A program made the position numbers and the translations under genes. Positions 7,781 through 16,592 of a stretch of 30,920 nt of DNA are shown here, piece after piece. Location: assembly GCA_040878345.1 (NCBI GenBank), contig JBBDML010000008.1, positions 1-30,920 of the forward strand, given 5' to 3'. The notes below the pieces were generated by a model. The model made no database searches. It was not told the DNA's origin and was given only the letters and a program-made list of their open reading frames with translations. Origin of the DNA: ZC4RG35 sp040878345 (GTDB taxonomy: Bacteria > Actinomycetota > Acidimicrobiia > Spongiisociales > ZC4RG35). Every line of letters starts with the position of its first letter. The first letter of the stretch is position 1.

Positions 7781-8965
7781 TCATGAGCCTGCTTCGGCGC
7801 GAATTCGTGACCGGGGCTGTCTTCTCCCCCTTCCTGGATCGGCCAGCTTCGCCGCCAGCGGTCCGGCAATCGCCATGATGAGGACATAGGCGGCGGCCAG
7901 GGCCGCCAGCCCGTCGGCACCGGCCACCCCCGCACCAAGACCGGCGATGATGATCGAGAACTCACCTCTCGCCATCAAGGCCAAACCGGTGCGACGACGG
8001 CCGTTGGGGCCCACGCCGGCGCGACGCCCCGCATACCACCCACTCAGCAGCTTGGTGCCGGCGGTCACAAGGCCAAGGATCACCGCAACCCCTAGAACAT
8101 CCGGGATCTCCCTCGGGTCGGTTGACAGCCCGAAGAAGACGAAGAACACGGCGGCGAAGAGGTCTCGCAACGGGGCGAGCATCGAGTGGGCACGCGCCAC
8201 CGATTCCCCCGAGAGGCTTATGCCAACGAGGAATGCCCCCACCGCCGCCGAGATGCTCACCCCTTCGGCGAGGCCGGCGACCACCAGGGTGAGGCCAAAG
8301 ATGGATAGGAGGCTGACCTCATCCGACCGGTGAAAGATGAAGGACCCGATTCTGTCACCCTGGTTGTAGGCGAATGTCAGGACAGCGGTCATGGCGACTA
8401 CGGCGATCCCGATCGTCAGCAACGCCCCACTGGTGCTTCCCCCGAGGGCCAGCGCACCCAGCAGTGGAAGCATCACTGCCATCGCCATGTCTTCGAACAC
8501 CAGGATCGAAAGGATGACCGGTGTCTCGCTGTTGCCGGTCCAGCCGAGGTCGGTGAGGAGTTTGGCGATCACGCCGGTGGATGAGATATAGGTGACGCCA
8601 CCCAGGAACAACGCCGGAACGACGCCCCATCCGAGCACCAGGCCGGTGACGAAACCCGGAGAGAAGTTGAGCGCCAGATCGAACAGACCCGCCGGCGCGA
8701 CCGAGCGGACCCCCGCCACCAGCTCCCCGGCCGAGTACTCGAGGCCCAGCATGAGGAGGAGAAAGATCACGCCCAACTCCGCACCCACCTCGATGAACTG
8801 CTCTGAGGTGACCACCGGGAAGACTCCGCCCTCTCCGAGGGCCAACCCGGCGATCAGATAGAGTGGGATCGGCGAGATGTCGAGACGACCAGCGAGTCGT
8901 GCCAGGATCCCCAAAGCGAGCACCACCGCCCCCAACTCGACGAGGAGTAGGGCCCCGCGGTCCAC
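7781..8965 (-). CDS. CPA2-type cation:proton antiporter (membrane subunit)
   Basis: A 394-residue integral membrane protein of the Na+/H+ exchanger (CPA2/Kef/KhtU-like) family with about 11-12 helices. It includes the broken-helix ISSTGVIAKLL segment at about 127-137 and the ion-binding helix ILVFEDMAMAVMLP with its acidic pair. It stops after the last membrane segment and has no C-terminal TrkA-N/RCK domain. The gate is supplied instead by the upstream KhtT-like protein, four bases away in the same operon. The start is GTG at 8965 and translation is probably coupled to the upstream stop. By analogy with Bacillus KhtTU it would move K+ (or Na+) out against H+ for pH and electrophile-stress homeostasis. 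Ion selectivity is inferred only. Confidence 0.9.
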   Translation of the reverse strand: MDRGALLLVELGAVVLALGILARLAGRLDISPIPLYLIAGLALGEGGVFPVVTSEQFIEVGAELGVIFLLLMLGLEYSAGELVAGVRSVAPAGLFDLALNFSPGFVTGLVLGWGVVPALFLGGVTYISSTGVIAKLLTDLGWTGNSETPVILSILVFEDMAMAVMLPLLGALALGGSTSGALLTIGIAVVAMTAVLTFAYNQGDRIGSFIFHRSDEVSLLSIFGLTLVVAGLAEGVSISAAVGAFLVGISLSGESVARAHSMLAPLRDLFAAVFFVFFGLSTDPREIPDVLGVAVILGLVTAGTKLLSGWYAGRRAGVGPNGRRRTGLALMARGEFSIIIAGLGAGVAGADGLAALAAAYVLIMAIAGPLAAKLADPGRGRRQPRSRIRAEAGS

Positions 8966-8969
8966 AGAA

Positions 8970-9455
8970 TCAACCCGCTTTCAGGATGGTGACGACCGAC
9001 TCGATTCCATCCGGGGTTCCCACGACCACGAGGGTGTCGCCCGACTCGATCCCAAACTCAGGCCCTGGAGCGGGGTACGGGCTCTCGTCCCTGATGACTG
9101 CAACCACCGAGACCCCGGTCCGGGTCCTGATACGGGCGTCGCCAATGGTCTTGCCGGCGTAAGGGGTCCCGGATTCGACCGCCAGCCAGTCAATGGCCAG
9201 ACCCTCTACTTGAAATTGGAGGTCGTTGAGACTCTCCACGACCGTCGAAGCCCCGAGGACCTCCGCCAGAGCGTGACTGTCCTCGTCGGACAGGTCGAGA
9301 CTCAAGGTGACGGTGTCGGAGTCTTCGGCTTGGCACACGAAGAGCTCCCGTCGACCGGTGCGATGGTGGATCACTCCGATACGGTCACCATCTGCGGTGA
9401 CGAACTGCAGTCTCAGCCCCACTCCGGGCAGCGACATCTCCTCGATCTTGCGCAC
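8970..9455 (-). CDS. KhtT-like regulatory subunit of cation:proton antiporter
   Basis: A soluble 161-residue protein. The N-terminal part (MRKIEEMSLPGVGLRLQFVTADG) matches the opening of KhtT proteins. The C-terminal part (about 82-160) is a TrkA-C/RCK_C ligand-binding domain ending in GDTLVVVGTPDGIESV. KhtT dimers bind a small ligand, cyclic di-AMP in Bacillus, and gate KhtU. The start is GTG 9455, preceded by AGGAGG nine bases upstream. A longer open frame to 9599 is artefactual because it enters the tRNA gene. It is immediately followed by the antiporter (4-base gap), so the two form a gating/channel pair. The effector here is unknown. Confidence 0.88.
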   Translation of the reverse strand: MRKIEEMSLPGVGLRLQFVTADGDRIGVIHHRTGRRELFVCQAEDSDTVTLSLDLSDEDSHALAEVLGASTVVESLNDLQFQVEGLAIDWLAVESGTPYAGKTIGDARIRTRTGVSVVAVIRDESPYPAPGPEFGIESGDTLVVVGTPDGIESVVTILKAG

Positions 9456-9487
9456 CTGGCTGAACCTCCTCGCCTCGTGCTGGCCGC

Positions 9488-9516
9488 ATCCTAAAAGGGA
9501 GCCGGTACCGCGTCGA
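9488..9516 (-). promoter_or_regulatory. Predicted promoter of the KhtT/antiporter operon
   Basis: On the minus strand, TCGACG (9516-9511, four of six matches to TTGACA) is followed after 17 bases by TAGGAT (9493-9488). This predicts transcription from about 9481, with a leader of about 25 bases carrying the AGGAGG site. It lies between the tRNA 3' end and the KhtT start. Confidence 0.42.
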
Positions 9517-9568
9517 CAACCGATCTTGCCCGAGGTGACGGACGCACCGTGACTCATGACTGTGCTTG

Positions 9569-9643
9569 TGGGCCCGGCAGGATTTGAACCTGCAACCAAC
9601 GGATTATGAGTCCGCTGCTCTGACCGGGTTGAGCTACGGGCCC
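9569..9643 (-). tRNA. tRNA with CAU anticodon (elongator Met, or Ile2 if lysidine-modified)
   Basis: Read on the minus strand this folds as a standard cloverleaf. The acceptor stem GGGCCCG/CGGGCCC is perfect over seven pairs. The D stem is GCTC/GAGC with GG in the loop, the anticodon stem is GCGGA/TCCGT with loop CTCATAA, and the T arm is GCAGG-TTCAAAT-CCTGC. The anticodon CAU is at 9608-9606. The G1-C72 pair excludes an initiator tRNA. Sequence alone does not separate elongator Met from tRNA-Ile2, whose C34 becomes lysidine. The discriminator is A (9569) and CCA is not encoded. It points the same way as the KhtT operon downstream. Confidence 0.95.
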
Positions 9644-9753
9644 GGTGTGAACGAGGTTACCGCTAGCAGCCTGGCAAACCCTTGCGACGAACGCTGGCGC
9701 CTGCCAGCCAGGCGACAGCCGGGGTCTACCCTTGGTGGCGAGGCGTGGCAGCA

Positions 9754-12700
9754 GTGACAACAGGGTTGACAGAAGAGACCAATCGCCTCAATCCGTTCGT
9801 CCCTGAGGTGGCATCGGGTTGGGACGTGAACGCAGCGGATACCCGCTACAGGCGTATCCACGGCACCCTTGTCTTCGTCGATATCTCCGGTTTCACCAGT
9901 CTCTCCGAACGGCTTGCCCGCAAGGGCCGAATCGGTGCCGAAGAGCTGACTTCGGTGCTCGATCGCGTGTTCTCCCAAATGCTCGATGTGGTCTACGAGC
10001 GTGGGGGGTCACTGCTCAAGTTCGGTGGTGACGCCTTGCTCCTGCTCTTCGACACCGAAGACCATGTGATGCAGGCGTGTGCGGCCACGGTCGAGATGAG
10101 GGCCGCACTCCGTCTCGCCAACGAGACGCCCACCTCGGTGGGGCGGATCAACCTTCGGATGTCGTCCGGCGTGCACACCGGGCCAATCGATCTCTTCCTG
10201 GTCGGGGGGTCACATCGAGAGCTGATCCTCACCGGTCCAACCGCCACGATCACCACCCTCATGGAGAGCTCGGCCGATGCGGGTGAGATCGTCGTCAGCA
10301 CAGAGGTGAAAGATCGACTCCCTCGGGATTACACAGGAGATCGCAAAGGCAGTGGATGGTTGCTGCGGAAGAAGCGGATCAACCACCCGACTGCGGGTCA
10401 CGGCGACATTGTCCCGACATCCGACTCGGTGCTCTCATCACTGGTGCCAAGCGCCCTGCGAGACCACCTCGCCACCGGGATGCGTGACTCGGAGCATCGA
10501 ATCGCCACCATCGGCTTCGTCAGCTTCAAGGGGGTCGATTCGCTGCTGGCCGAAGAGGGACCGGTGGTGCTGCGTGATCAGCTCGATGTCCTGGTCGGTG
10601 CGGTCCAGGCCGCGGCAGAGAGCGAGGGCGTAACCTTCCTGGCTTCCGACATCGACTCGGACGGAGGCAAGATCATCCTCGCAGCCGGGGTGCCCTCGAG
10701 CCGGCACGATGACGAAGGTCGGCTTCTCAGAGCTGCTCGTCGCATCCTCGACACCGACATGAGGCTCACTGTGCGGGTCGGCATCAATCGCGGGCACGTG
10801 TTCTCCGGCAGCGTGGGTTCGAGTCGCCGACGCACCTACACCGTCATGGGCGACACGGTGAATCTGGCCGCCCGCCTGATGGGAGCGGCAGCACCGAGCA
10901 TGTTGTACGCGACCCCTTCGGCCCTCGACCTCTCCACGTCCCTGTTTCACACCGAGGTCCTGGAACCGTTCAGGGTCAAGGGGAAGGAGCACCCGGTTCA
11001 GGCCTACGCGGTCTTCGAAGAGACCGGTGTGCGTCCCCCAGATCTCAAATACGACCTGCCCTTTCATGGAAGGGCTGCCGAACTGGAGCTACTGGTCTCG
11101 ATCGTCTCCACCTGCGCCATTGAAGGCAGAGGCGGGATGATGACCATCTCGGGCGAGGTCGGCGTGGGCAAGAGCCGACTCATCGCCGAGGTCCTCGAGC
11201 GATGCCCCGGCCTCGACACGCTGTTGATCCAGGCCGAGCCGAACGGGAGGGACAACCCCTATTGGGCGTTTCGTGATCCGATGCGCCGAATGCTGGGGAT
11301 CGACCGATCCACCCAGGATGTCATGGCTAGAGAGCTGGCCTCCGTCGTCAAGCACCACGCCCCCGATCTCGAGCGGTCGATCCCCCTTCTCGCCGATGTG
11401 ATGCAGATCCACGTCCCCGATACCGAGGACACTGCTGCCATCGATGCCCGGTTTCGGCCTGAGCGATCCGCCGATGTCGTCATCGAACTGATCTCACGGA
11501 TGCACCGGGGGCCGTTCGCCGTTGTGGCAGAGGACGGACAATGGCTCGATGAAGCTTCGATAGGCATGTTGAAGCGAATCGGTGCTGCCGCCGAGTCGCG
11601 GCCCTGGACCGTCATCGTCACCGCACGCCACGACGGGGAGGCTTTCGAGATCCTTGGCAGTGAGATCGCACTCGCCGCACTCGAGGACGAGGCGATTCGA
11701 TCGATCGCGATCGAAGCCACCGCGGCTGCGCCCCTCCGTCCCCACGAGTTGGAAGCAGTGGTGTCGAGAGCCGGTGGCAACCCCCTGTTCCTGTCCGAGA
11801 TCCTCAGGGTGATACGTGACACCGGGAGCGCGGAGGGCATGCCTGAAACACTCGATGCCATGGTCTCGACCCAGATCGACACCCTCCCGCCCTTGACTCG
11901 TCAACTCCTACGGTATGCGTCCGTGCTCGGGCGAAGCTTCCGCCGCACGGTCCTCGATGCCTTCCTAGCCCCGGATGAGGTCCGGCTCGATGACGCAACC
12001 GAAAGCGAGCTCAGCCGGTTCATCGTCTATGCCAGCCCCGAGAACCTGAGCTTTCGCCATGCGGTTGTTCACGACGTCGCATATGAGGGTCTCTCGTATC
12101 GGCGACGCAGGGAGCTACATGCCAGGGCGGGTGATGTGATCGAGCGAATGGCTGGAAAAGATCCTGACGATGTCGCCGAGTACCTGGCCACGCACTATTC
12201 GTTGGCGGGCGCTCACGACAAGGTTTGGCGGTACGCCCGGGTTGCCGCCGACCGGGCGAAGGGCGCCTATGCCAATGCTGAGGCAGCCGCCCAATATCGC
12301 AAGGCCATCGAGGCGGCCGGCCACCTGAACGGGGGCATCAATGAGGACGTGGCCGAGATCTGGACGCGGCTGGGCGAGGTCCAGGACCTGGCGGGCCAGT
12401 ACGAGGATGCCCGGGAGGCGTACGGTCGGGCGCTCAGGATCATCCGGGACGACCCGGTTCGGGTGGCCGACCTCCACCTTCGTCGGGCACGCGCCTGGCT
12501 CTATTCGGGACAGCTCTCACAGGCCAAACGAAGCATCACCCTCGGGCGCAAACGAATCGACGCCGGTACCGACATCGTCCAGAGCCAGGCTCTTGCTCGT
12601 CTCGAAGCCTATGAGGCAAGCATTCATGCCGCCCGTGGCGACCCGGTGCGAGCCCTGAGACTCGCTGGCACGGCTGCCGACCTGGCCCGTGCGACAGGTG

Positions 12701-13551
12701 AGGACGAGGCGCTGGCGCGGGCGTACGGCGTGCTGGACTGGGCCAACTTCAGCACAGGCCGCGATGAGCCCCGTCATGGGCAGGAGGCAATCGAGATCCT
12801 CGAGCGGCTCGGTTTCATCGAGCGCAGTGTCGGGGTCATGAACAACATGGGGGCATTCGCCTACCTCGAAGGGGACTGGGACGAGGCTGTCGGGTGGTAC
12901 CGACGTGCGGTTGAGGCCGCTGAGCGCTGCGGGAACGTGGTCGAGGCGGCGAGAACTCGAGCCAACATCGCAGAGGTGCTCGTGGGGCAACGCAAACCCG
13001 GAGAGGCGCTGCCCTACCTCGAGGATGCCGAGCGGGTTTATCGATCCTCGAGGGCACCCCAAGGCCTGCCCTTCGTCCGGATGGTGGCGGCAAGAGCCGT
13101 GGTCGGCATGGGCGACCTCGTCAAAGGGATCGCCGAACTCGAGGAGCTGTTCGAGGAACAGTTGCGCAGCGGAGACACCTCGGAGGACCCCGAGATCGTG
13201 GTCCATCTGGCTCACGCTCTGGTGGAGGGGGGCCACCCGGTGGATGCGGTGGAGCATCTCGATCGGTTCTTGGCCGATGCCCCTGTTGATGCGGCCGAGG
13301 TCTCAGCCGGGATCAACAGGGTCAGGGGCGAGGCCCTGACATCGATGGGGCAGCATGAGGCGGCGTTGGCAGCCTTAGGGACCGCACTTCGGGACGCCAC
13401 CGAGGACGGCAATCTCCTCGAAGAGACTCTGACCCTCGAGGCCAGGTCCGATACTCGTCGCCGGGCCGGCGAGGTGGCCGACCCGGGCGACGCGCAGCGT
13501 TTGCAACAGCTAGGCCGCCAACTCGGGATATCCGGGTTTCAGCCCCTCTGA
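9754..13551 (+). CDS. Tandem class III cyclase domains fused to AAA-type ATPase and TPR (soluble adenylyl cyclase-like)
   Basis: A soluble protein of about 1,265 residues. Cyclase domain 1 (about 36-190) keeps both metal aspartates, D43 in FVDISGFT and D93 in LLKFGGDALL, but has lost Asn/Arg (TGPTATITTLME). Cyclase domain 2 (about 248-400) has lost the metal aspartates (GFVSFKGVD; SDGGKIIL) but keeps N370/R374 in TYTVMGDTVNLAARL. The two domains should therefore pair into one active site, as in mammalian soluble adenylyl cyclase, which also continues into a P-loop ATPase and TPR repeats. The ATPase has Walker A GEVGVGKS (467-474) and a Walker B-like AVVAEDGQWLD. TPR-like helices fill the last 400 residues. 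The frame opens at TTG 9682; I prefer GTG 9754, with GAGG at 9740-9743. It ends 8 bases from a convergent gene. Cyclic AMP is the likely product. Confidence 0.9.
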   Translation: MTTGLTEETNRLNPFVPEVASGWDVNAADTRYRRIHGTLVFVDISGFTSLSERLARKGRIGAEELTSVLDRVFSQMLDVVYERGGSLLKFGGDALLLLFDTEDHVMQACAATVEMRAALRLANETPTSVGRINLRMSSGVHTGPIDLFLVGGSHRELILTGPTATITTLMESSADAGEIVVSTEVKDRLPRDYTGDRKGSGWLLRKKRINHPTAGHGDIVPTSDSVLSSLVPSALRDHLATGMRDSEHRIATIGFVSFKGVDSLLAEEGPVVLRDQLDVLVGAVQAAAESEGVTFLASDIDSDGGKIILAAGVPSSRHDDEGRLLRAARRILDTDMRLTVRVGINRGHVFSGSVGSSRRRTYTVMGDTVNLAARLMGAAAPSMLYATPSALDLSTSLFHTEVLEPFRVKGKEHPVQAYAVFEETGVRPPDLKYDLPFHGRAAELELLVSIVSTCAIEGRGGMMTISGEVGVGKSRLIAEVLERCPGLDTLLIQAEPNGRDNPYWAFRDPMRRMLGIDRSTQDVMARELASVVKHHAPDLERSIPLLADVMQIHVPDTEDTAAIDARFRPERSADVVIELISRMHRGPFAVVAEDGQWLDEASIGMLKRIGAAAESRPWTVIVTARHDGEAFEILGSEIALAALEDEAIRSIAIEATAAAPLRPHELEAVVSRAGGNPLFLSEILRVIRDTGSAEGMPETLDAMVSTQIDTLPPLTRQLLRYASVLGRSFRRTVLDAFLAPDEVRLDDATESELSRFIVYASPENLSFRHAVVHDVAYEGLSYRRRRELHARAGDVIERMAGKDPDDVAEYLATHYSLAGAHDKVWRYARVAADRAKGAYANAEAAAQYRKAIEAAGHLNGGINEDVAEIWTRLGEVQDLAGQYEDAREAYGRALRIIRDDPVRVADLHLRRARAWLYSGQLSQAKRSITLGRKRIDAGTDIVQSQALARLEAYEASIHAARGDPVRALRLAGTAADLARATGEDEALARAYGVLDWANFSTGRDEPRHGQEAIEILERLGFIERSVGVMNNMGAFAYLEGDWDEAVGWYRRAVEAAERCGNVVEAARTRANIAEVLVGQRKPGEALPYLEDAERVYRSSRAPQGLPFVRMVAARAVVGMGDLVKGIAELEELFEEQLRSGDTSEDPEIVVHLAHALVEGGHPVDAVEHLDRFLADAPVDAAEVSAGINRVRGEALTSMGQHEAALAALGTALRDATEDGNLLEETLTLEARSDTRRRAGEVADPGDAQRLQQLGRQLGISGFQPL

Positions 13552-13558
13552 TTCACCA

Positions 13559-14782
13559 CTATCCGAAGGAGAACTTCGGGTCATCCTCGAAGTAGATCGA
13601 CCAGACCTCGGTGCCGAAGACATCCCCGCCCACCTCGCCGATCGGTGTCACCGACACGTCGTAATAGCAGGCGAACTCCCCATCGGGCAATAGCCCGGTG
13701 TCGACCTGCTCGAAGAAGGCGGCGCTGAAGGTGGGCTGGCCCAGGCATGGCATCAGCGGGGTGTCCGAGGACCCGAAGGCACCATCGTTGTACTCCATGA
13801 GCAGTGATGTCACTTGGCCCTCACCGTCGGTGGTGATGGGTTGATCCTCGACGGTCAACTCCAGTGTGTAGCGCGCCTGGGAATTCGCCAGGGTCGGCGC
13901 AAAGAGCAGTGACGAAGAGGTGATCTCCTCGTTGTAGTTCTTCAGGTCGATACAGGCGGCATCCCATCCGTCACCGAGGTTCAAGGCATGCATGGTCACC
14001 AACCCGACCACCTCATCAACCACCTCGTCCTCGATGGCGACCTGGTCCCCGCAGGTGATCTGGCCATCGAACACCGGTGTCACCTCGAACTGGCTCGAGT
14101 TGTTGCCGGTTTCGAGTGTTCCATTCTCGGTCCCGTCGGCTCCACCTTCGAGAGAGAGCGCCCCCGCAGTCGGTCTGAACTCCACCTCGTCGAAGTAGAC
14201 CGGGTCTTCGGGGTCGAACACGTACCGGAAGTTGTCGCCGTCACTCGAGTCGGGCCCGTCGTCGGACCCTGCCATCGGTGAGAACTCATCGCTGGCGACT
14301 TCGATACCCCCATGAGAGAAGCTGATCTCGACCACTGCGTTGAATTTCAGCTCGAGATCGACGTCGATGGCAGACATCAGGTAGTCGTCGAGATGCGAGC
14401 CCAGAGCCACCGAGATGGCCTCATCGTCGTCGGCTTCGACACGGCCGCACGGCTCACCAGAGCCATCGCCAGGGCTCTTCACACCGAGGCCATCTTTGAC
14501 CTGACCGAGCTGACCCCCAATCGCCGAGACGACGAGGATCTCTGGGATATCGGCAAAGTCGACAACGAGACAGTCGTTGTTTCTAGTCGAGATGGTCTGG
14601 GTGTCGCCGTCCCATGTCACTTCGTCGGGCCTGCCCAGGGTGAGCAGGACTACGGAGGGGTCACCACCGAGCACTGGATCGCCCCCGTGAGATCCCAAGG
14701 CAAGACCCGCCGGTATCAGGACTGCCGTCACCGCGAGCAGTGCGGCAAGCATGGCAACACGTGTTTGGATTCTCCCGTTCAT
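13559..14782 (-). CDS. Acidic secreted protein of unknown function
   Basis: A 407-residue protein I do not recognise. Residues 1-30 are a classical Sec signal peptide (Arg, then MLAALLAVTAVLIPAGLALG) with likely cleavage near GLALGS. The mature part is strongly acidic, rich in Asp, Glu, Gly and Ser, with few Lys or Arg. It contains about six cysteines (NDCLV, EPCGR, ITCGD, AACID, MPCLG, FACYY), consistent with disulfides outside the cell. The alternating hydrophobic pattern suggests beta structure. No sorting signal, lipobox or C-terminal anchor is seen, so it is probably released. GGAAGGG precedes the ATG. It converges on the large cyclase and stands alone on its strand. Function is unknown. 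Confidence 0.8.
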   Translation of the reverse strand: MNGRIQTRVAMLAALLAVTAVLIPAGLALGSHGGDPVLGGDPSVVLLTLGRPDEVTWDGDTQTISTRNNDCLVVDFADIPEILVVSAIGGQLGQVKDGLGVKSPGDGSGEPCGRVEADDDEAISVALGSHLDDYLMSAIDVDLELKFNAVVEISFSHGGIEVASDEFSPMAGSDDGPDSSDGDNFRYVFDPEDPVYFDEVEFRPTAGALSLEGGADGTENGTLETGNNSSQFEVTPVFDGQITCGDQVAIEDEVVDEVVGLVTMHALNLGDGWDAACIDLKNYNEEITSSSLLFAPTLANSQARYTLELTVEDQPITTDGEGQVTSLLMEYNDGAFGSSDTPLMPCLGQPTFSAAFFEQVDTGLLPDGEFACYYDVSVTPIGEVGGDVFGTEVWSIYFEDDPKFSFG

Positions 14783-14882
14783 CTCGAACCAACCCTTCCG
14801 CCCTGTCTAGTTTGGTGGCCCCACGCCGCCCAGAGTGACAAAGATACTCCTCCCCGGGACCGACGCGCCGATCGGTGCGGGA

Positions 14883-15212
14883 TCAGGTCGTCTTACCGGA
14901 CTCGATCCGACCCCACAACTCCCAGTCGATCATCTCGTTGTACTCGGGATGGGCGCGGACATACCGGTCGACGAAAGGGCATAACGGAACGATCGTCCCT
15001 CCCAGGGACCTGACATCCTCTAGCGCTTCTCGAATCAGGGCACTGGCCACACCCTGGCCGGAATAGTCTTCGTCGACCTCGGTATGCACGAAGAAATACC
15101 GGCCGCCCCGCAGGTGATAGACCGCCAGCCCCGCCTGAACCCCATCGACCTCCACGACGTACCGGTGATTCTCCGCATCGTCTCGCACCGTTATCGACGC
15201 CTCTTCGCTCAT
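14883..15212 (-). CDS. GNAT-type N-acetyltransferase (COG2388/YidJ-like)
   Basis: A compact 109-residue protein of the small GNAT subgroup PF14542. The acetyl-CoA motif A is clear: FVHTEVDEDYSGQGVASALIREAL, with GQGVAS as the pyrophosphate loop. It is followed by GGTIVPLCPFVDRYVRAHPEY, the diagnostic C-terminal signature of this subgroup. Members are stand-alone acetyltransferases of poorly known substrate. The ATG overlaps the TGA of the upstream ltrA gene (ATGA), so it is co-translated with it, and GGGAG sits inside the end of ltrA as its ribosome-binding site. The family call is secure and no substrate is proposed. Confidence 0.92.
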   Translation of the reverse strand: MSEEASITVRDDAENHRYVVEVDGVQAGLAVYHLRGGRYFFVHTEVDEDYSGQGVASALIREALEDVRSLGGTIVPLCPFVDRYVRAHPEYNEMIDWELWGRIESGKTT

Positions 15213-16417
15213 CTCTGACTCCCATCGGAGGCCTCGAACTCACCGGGGGCCTGAACCGGACCAACCTCCTCGGTGGCGGTCAGGTCGGCAACCACCTCGG
15301 CAACGCAGACACCGAGCACACCGAGAGCCACCCATTGTGCTTCCAGTGATGAGAACCAACCGATCAGGATCAGGAACGGGATCCCGGCCAAACGATTGAT
15401 TGTGATCGCCCGGTTCACCGGGCCGCCGGGAACACTGATCGACGCGAACTGGATCAGGGCCAAGGCCCCAAGCACCACCGCCGCTGAGCCGACCAGCAGC
15501 CACCGCTCCGAGCTCGGCATTGGCCCGGCACCTGCCGCCGACACCGACACCTCCAGTCCGACTCCCAATGCGGCCACCCCGGCGGCCAATGGGAGATGGG
15601 TGTAGATCCAGGCCGTCGGCCGCCAGGTTCGCCGAATAACGGCAGATCTGCGCACCACTGTCCCAGAGGCGTTGTCGAAATACATCCACCACAGGGCGGT
15701 GGCAATCCCGATTCCGACCCCTGCCGTGACCACATGTGAACCCGACCACTCATGGTCCGCGACCCCGGCGACGACTGCCGCGATCGACTCTCCCAATACG
15801 AGAATGGTGAACAGCCCGAACCTCTCGGGCAGGTGTGACACATCGAGCGGAACCTGCGCCTGCTGACGGCGCATCACCCAGGGGGTGGCGAGGTCGATCG
15901 ACAGCGCCACCGCCCACAGCGCAATTCGGGTGTCCTCACTCATGATCGCCGACATCGACCAGACCACTGCCGCCAAGCCGAAACCCACCAAGTATCCCTG
16001 CACCAGATGACGGGTCTCGGGGACGTGGCGGTAGGCCCGCCAGTACATGAAGACCAGGACCCACCGGGAGGTGGCGTAGCCGAGAGCAAAAGCAACGGTC
16101 GACTCTGTCTCGCCGGACAGTGACGATGCGATGACCACGACCGCCACCATCTGGGCTGCGGCGAGGAGGCGATAGACGAGGTCATCGGTGTCGTATCGGT
16201 CGGCGTAATAGGTGTGGCTCGCCCACAACCACCAGAGAAGGGCGAAGTACCCGAAGAAAGGCCCGATCCCACCAACGCCCTCCAGCAGGCGCTCGGAGAG
16301 CACTGCCACCGCCACGACGAACGCCAGGTCGTAGAACAGCTCCAGCCAGGTTGCGCTGCGATGGCCTTCCTGCTCCATCGTGCGCAAACGCGGTGGTGTG
16401 ACCCTGACGATGCTCAT
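15209..16417 (-). CDS. ltrA: Low-temperature requirement protein A (LtrA) family membrane protein
   Basis: A 402-residue membrane protein with about 10-11 hydrophobic helices. The N-terminal signature TWLELFYDLAFVVAVAVLSERL (about 24-45) and the later WLWASHTYYADRYDTDD are characteristic of LtrA (PF06772). Also typical are HLPERFGLFTILVLGESIAAVVAGV in the middle and ALWWMYFDNASG. LtrA was named from cold growth in Listeria, but its biochemical role is unknown; the FYDL and ERF.L..LGE motifs are conserved. It starts at ATG 16417 with only a weak AGGGA about 14 bases upstream. It overlaps the GNAT gene by four bases, forming a two-gene operon. Its promoter region is shared divergently with a histidine kinase gene. 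Confidence 0.92.
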   Translation of the reverse strand: MSIVRVTPPRLRTMEQEGHRSATWLELFYDLAFVVAVAVLSERLLEGVGGIGPFFGYFALLWWLWASHTYYADRYDTDDLVYRLLAAAQMVAVVVIASSLSGETESTVAFALGYATSRWVLVFMYWRAYRHVPETRHLVQGYLVGFGLAAVVWSMSAIMSEDTRIALWAVALSIDLATPWVMRRQQAQVPLDVSHLPERFGLFTILVLGESIAAVVAGVADHEWSGSHVVTAGVGIGIATALWWMYFDNASGTVVRRSAVIRRTWRPTAWIYTHLPLAAGVAALGVGLEVSVSAAGAGPMPSSERWLLVGSAAVVLGALALIQFASISVPGGPVNRAITINRLAGIPFLILIGWFSSLEAQWVALGVLGVCVAEVVADLTATEEVGPVQAPGEFEASDGSQR

Positions 16418-16452
16418 GGTTGGGCGTCGGTTCCCTGTTCCGGCGTTGGAGC

Positions 16453-16458
16453 AACATA
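16453..16458 (-). promoter_or_regulatory. Candidate -10 box of the ltrA operon
   Basis: TATGTT on the minus strand fits TANNNT and would start transcription about 30 bases before the ltrA ATG. No convincing -35 is seen. The rest of the 175-base divergent spacer up to the histidine kinase start shows no other clear signal. Confidence 0.28.
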
Positions 16459-16592
16459 GACGCCCACCTCGACGCTCGTGCGATCGCCTGATCTGTGCTC
16501 ATCCCCCCGCAGGTCGACCCTGGTGTGGCCTACGGACGGGTTAACGACCCCCGCTTCCTCAAGAAGATCCAGATTCTGCCGATTTTCCCTTG

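Noticed and set aside
9456..9599. N-terminal extension of the KhtT-like frame (MVAGSNPAGPTS...)
   Set aside because: This part is the antisense-frame reading of the tRNA T arm, a well-known artefact. The true start has AGGAGG before GTG 9455.
14871..14882. Palindromic GCCGATCGGTGC-like stretch after the GNAT gene
   Set aside because: It is short, has no T run and no partner copy in the window. It is expected by chance in GC-rich DNA.
16418..16592. Small gene or RNA in the ltrA/histidine kinase spacer
   Set aside because: Only a candidate ltrA -10 was seen. There is no start with a ribosome-binding site, no strong hairpin and no repeat.
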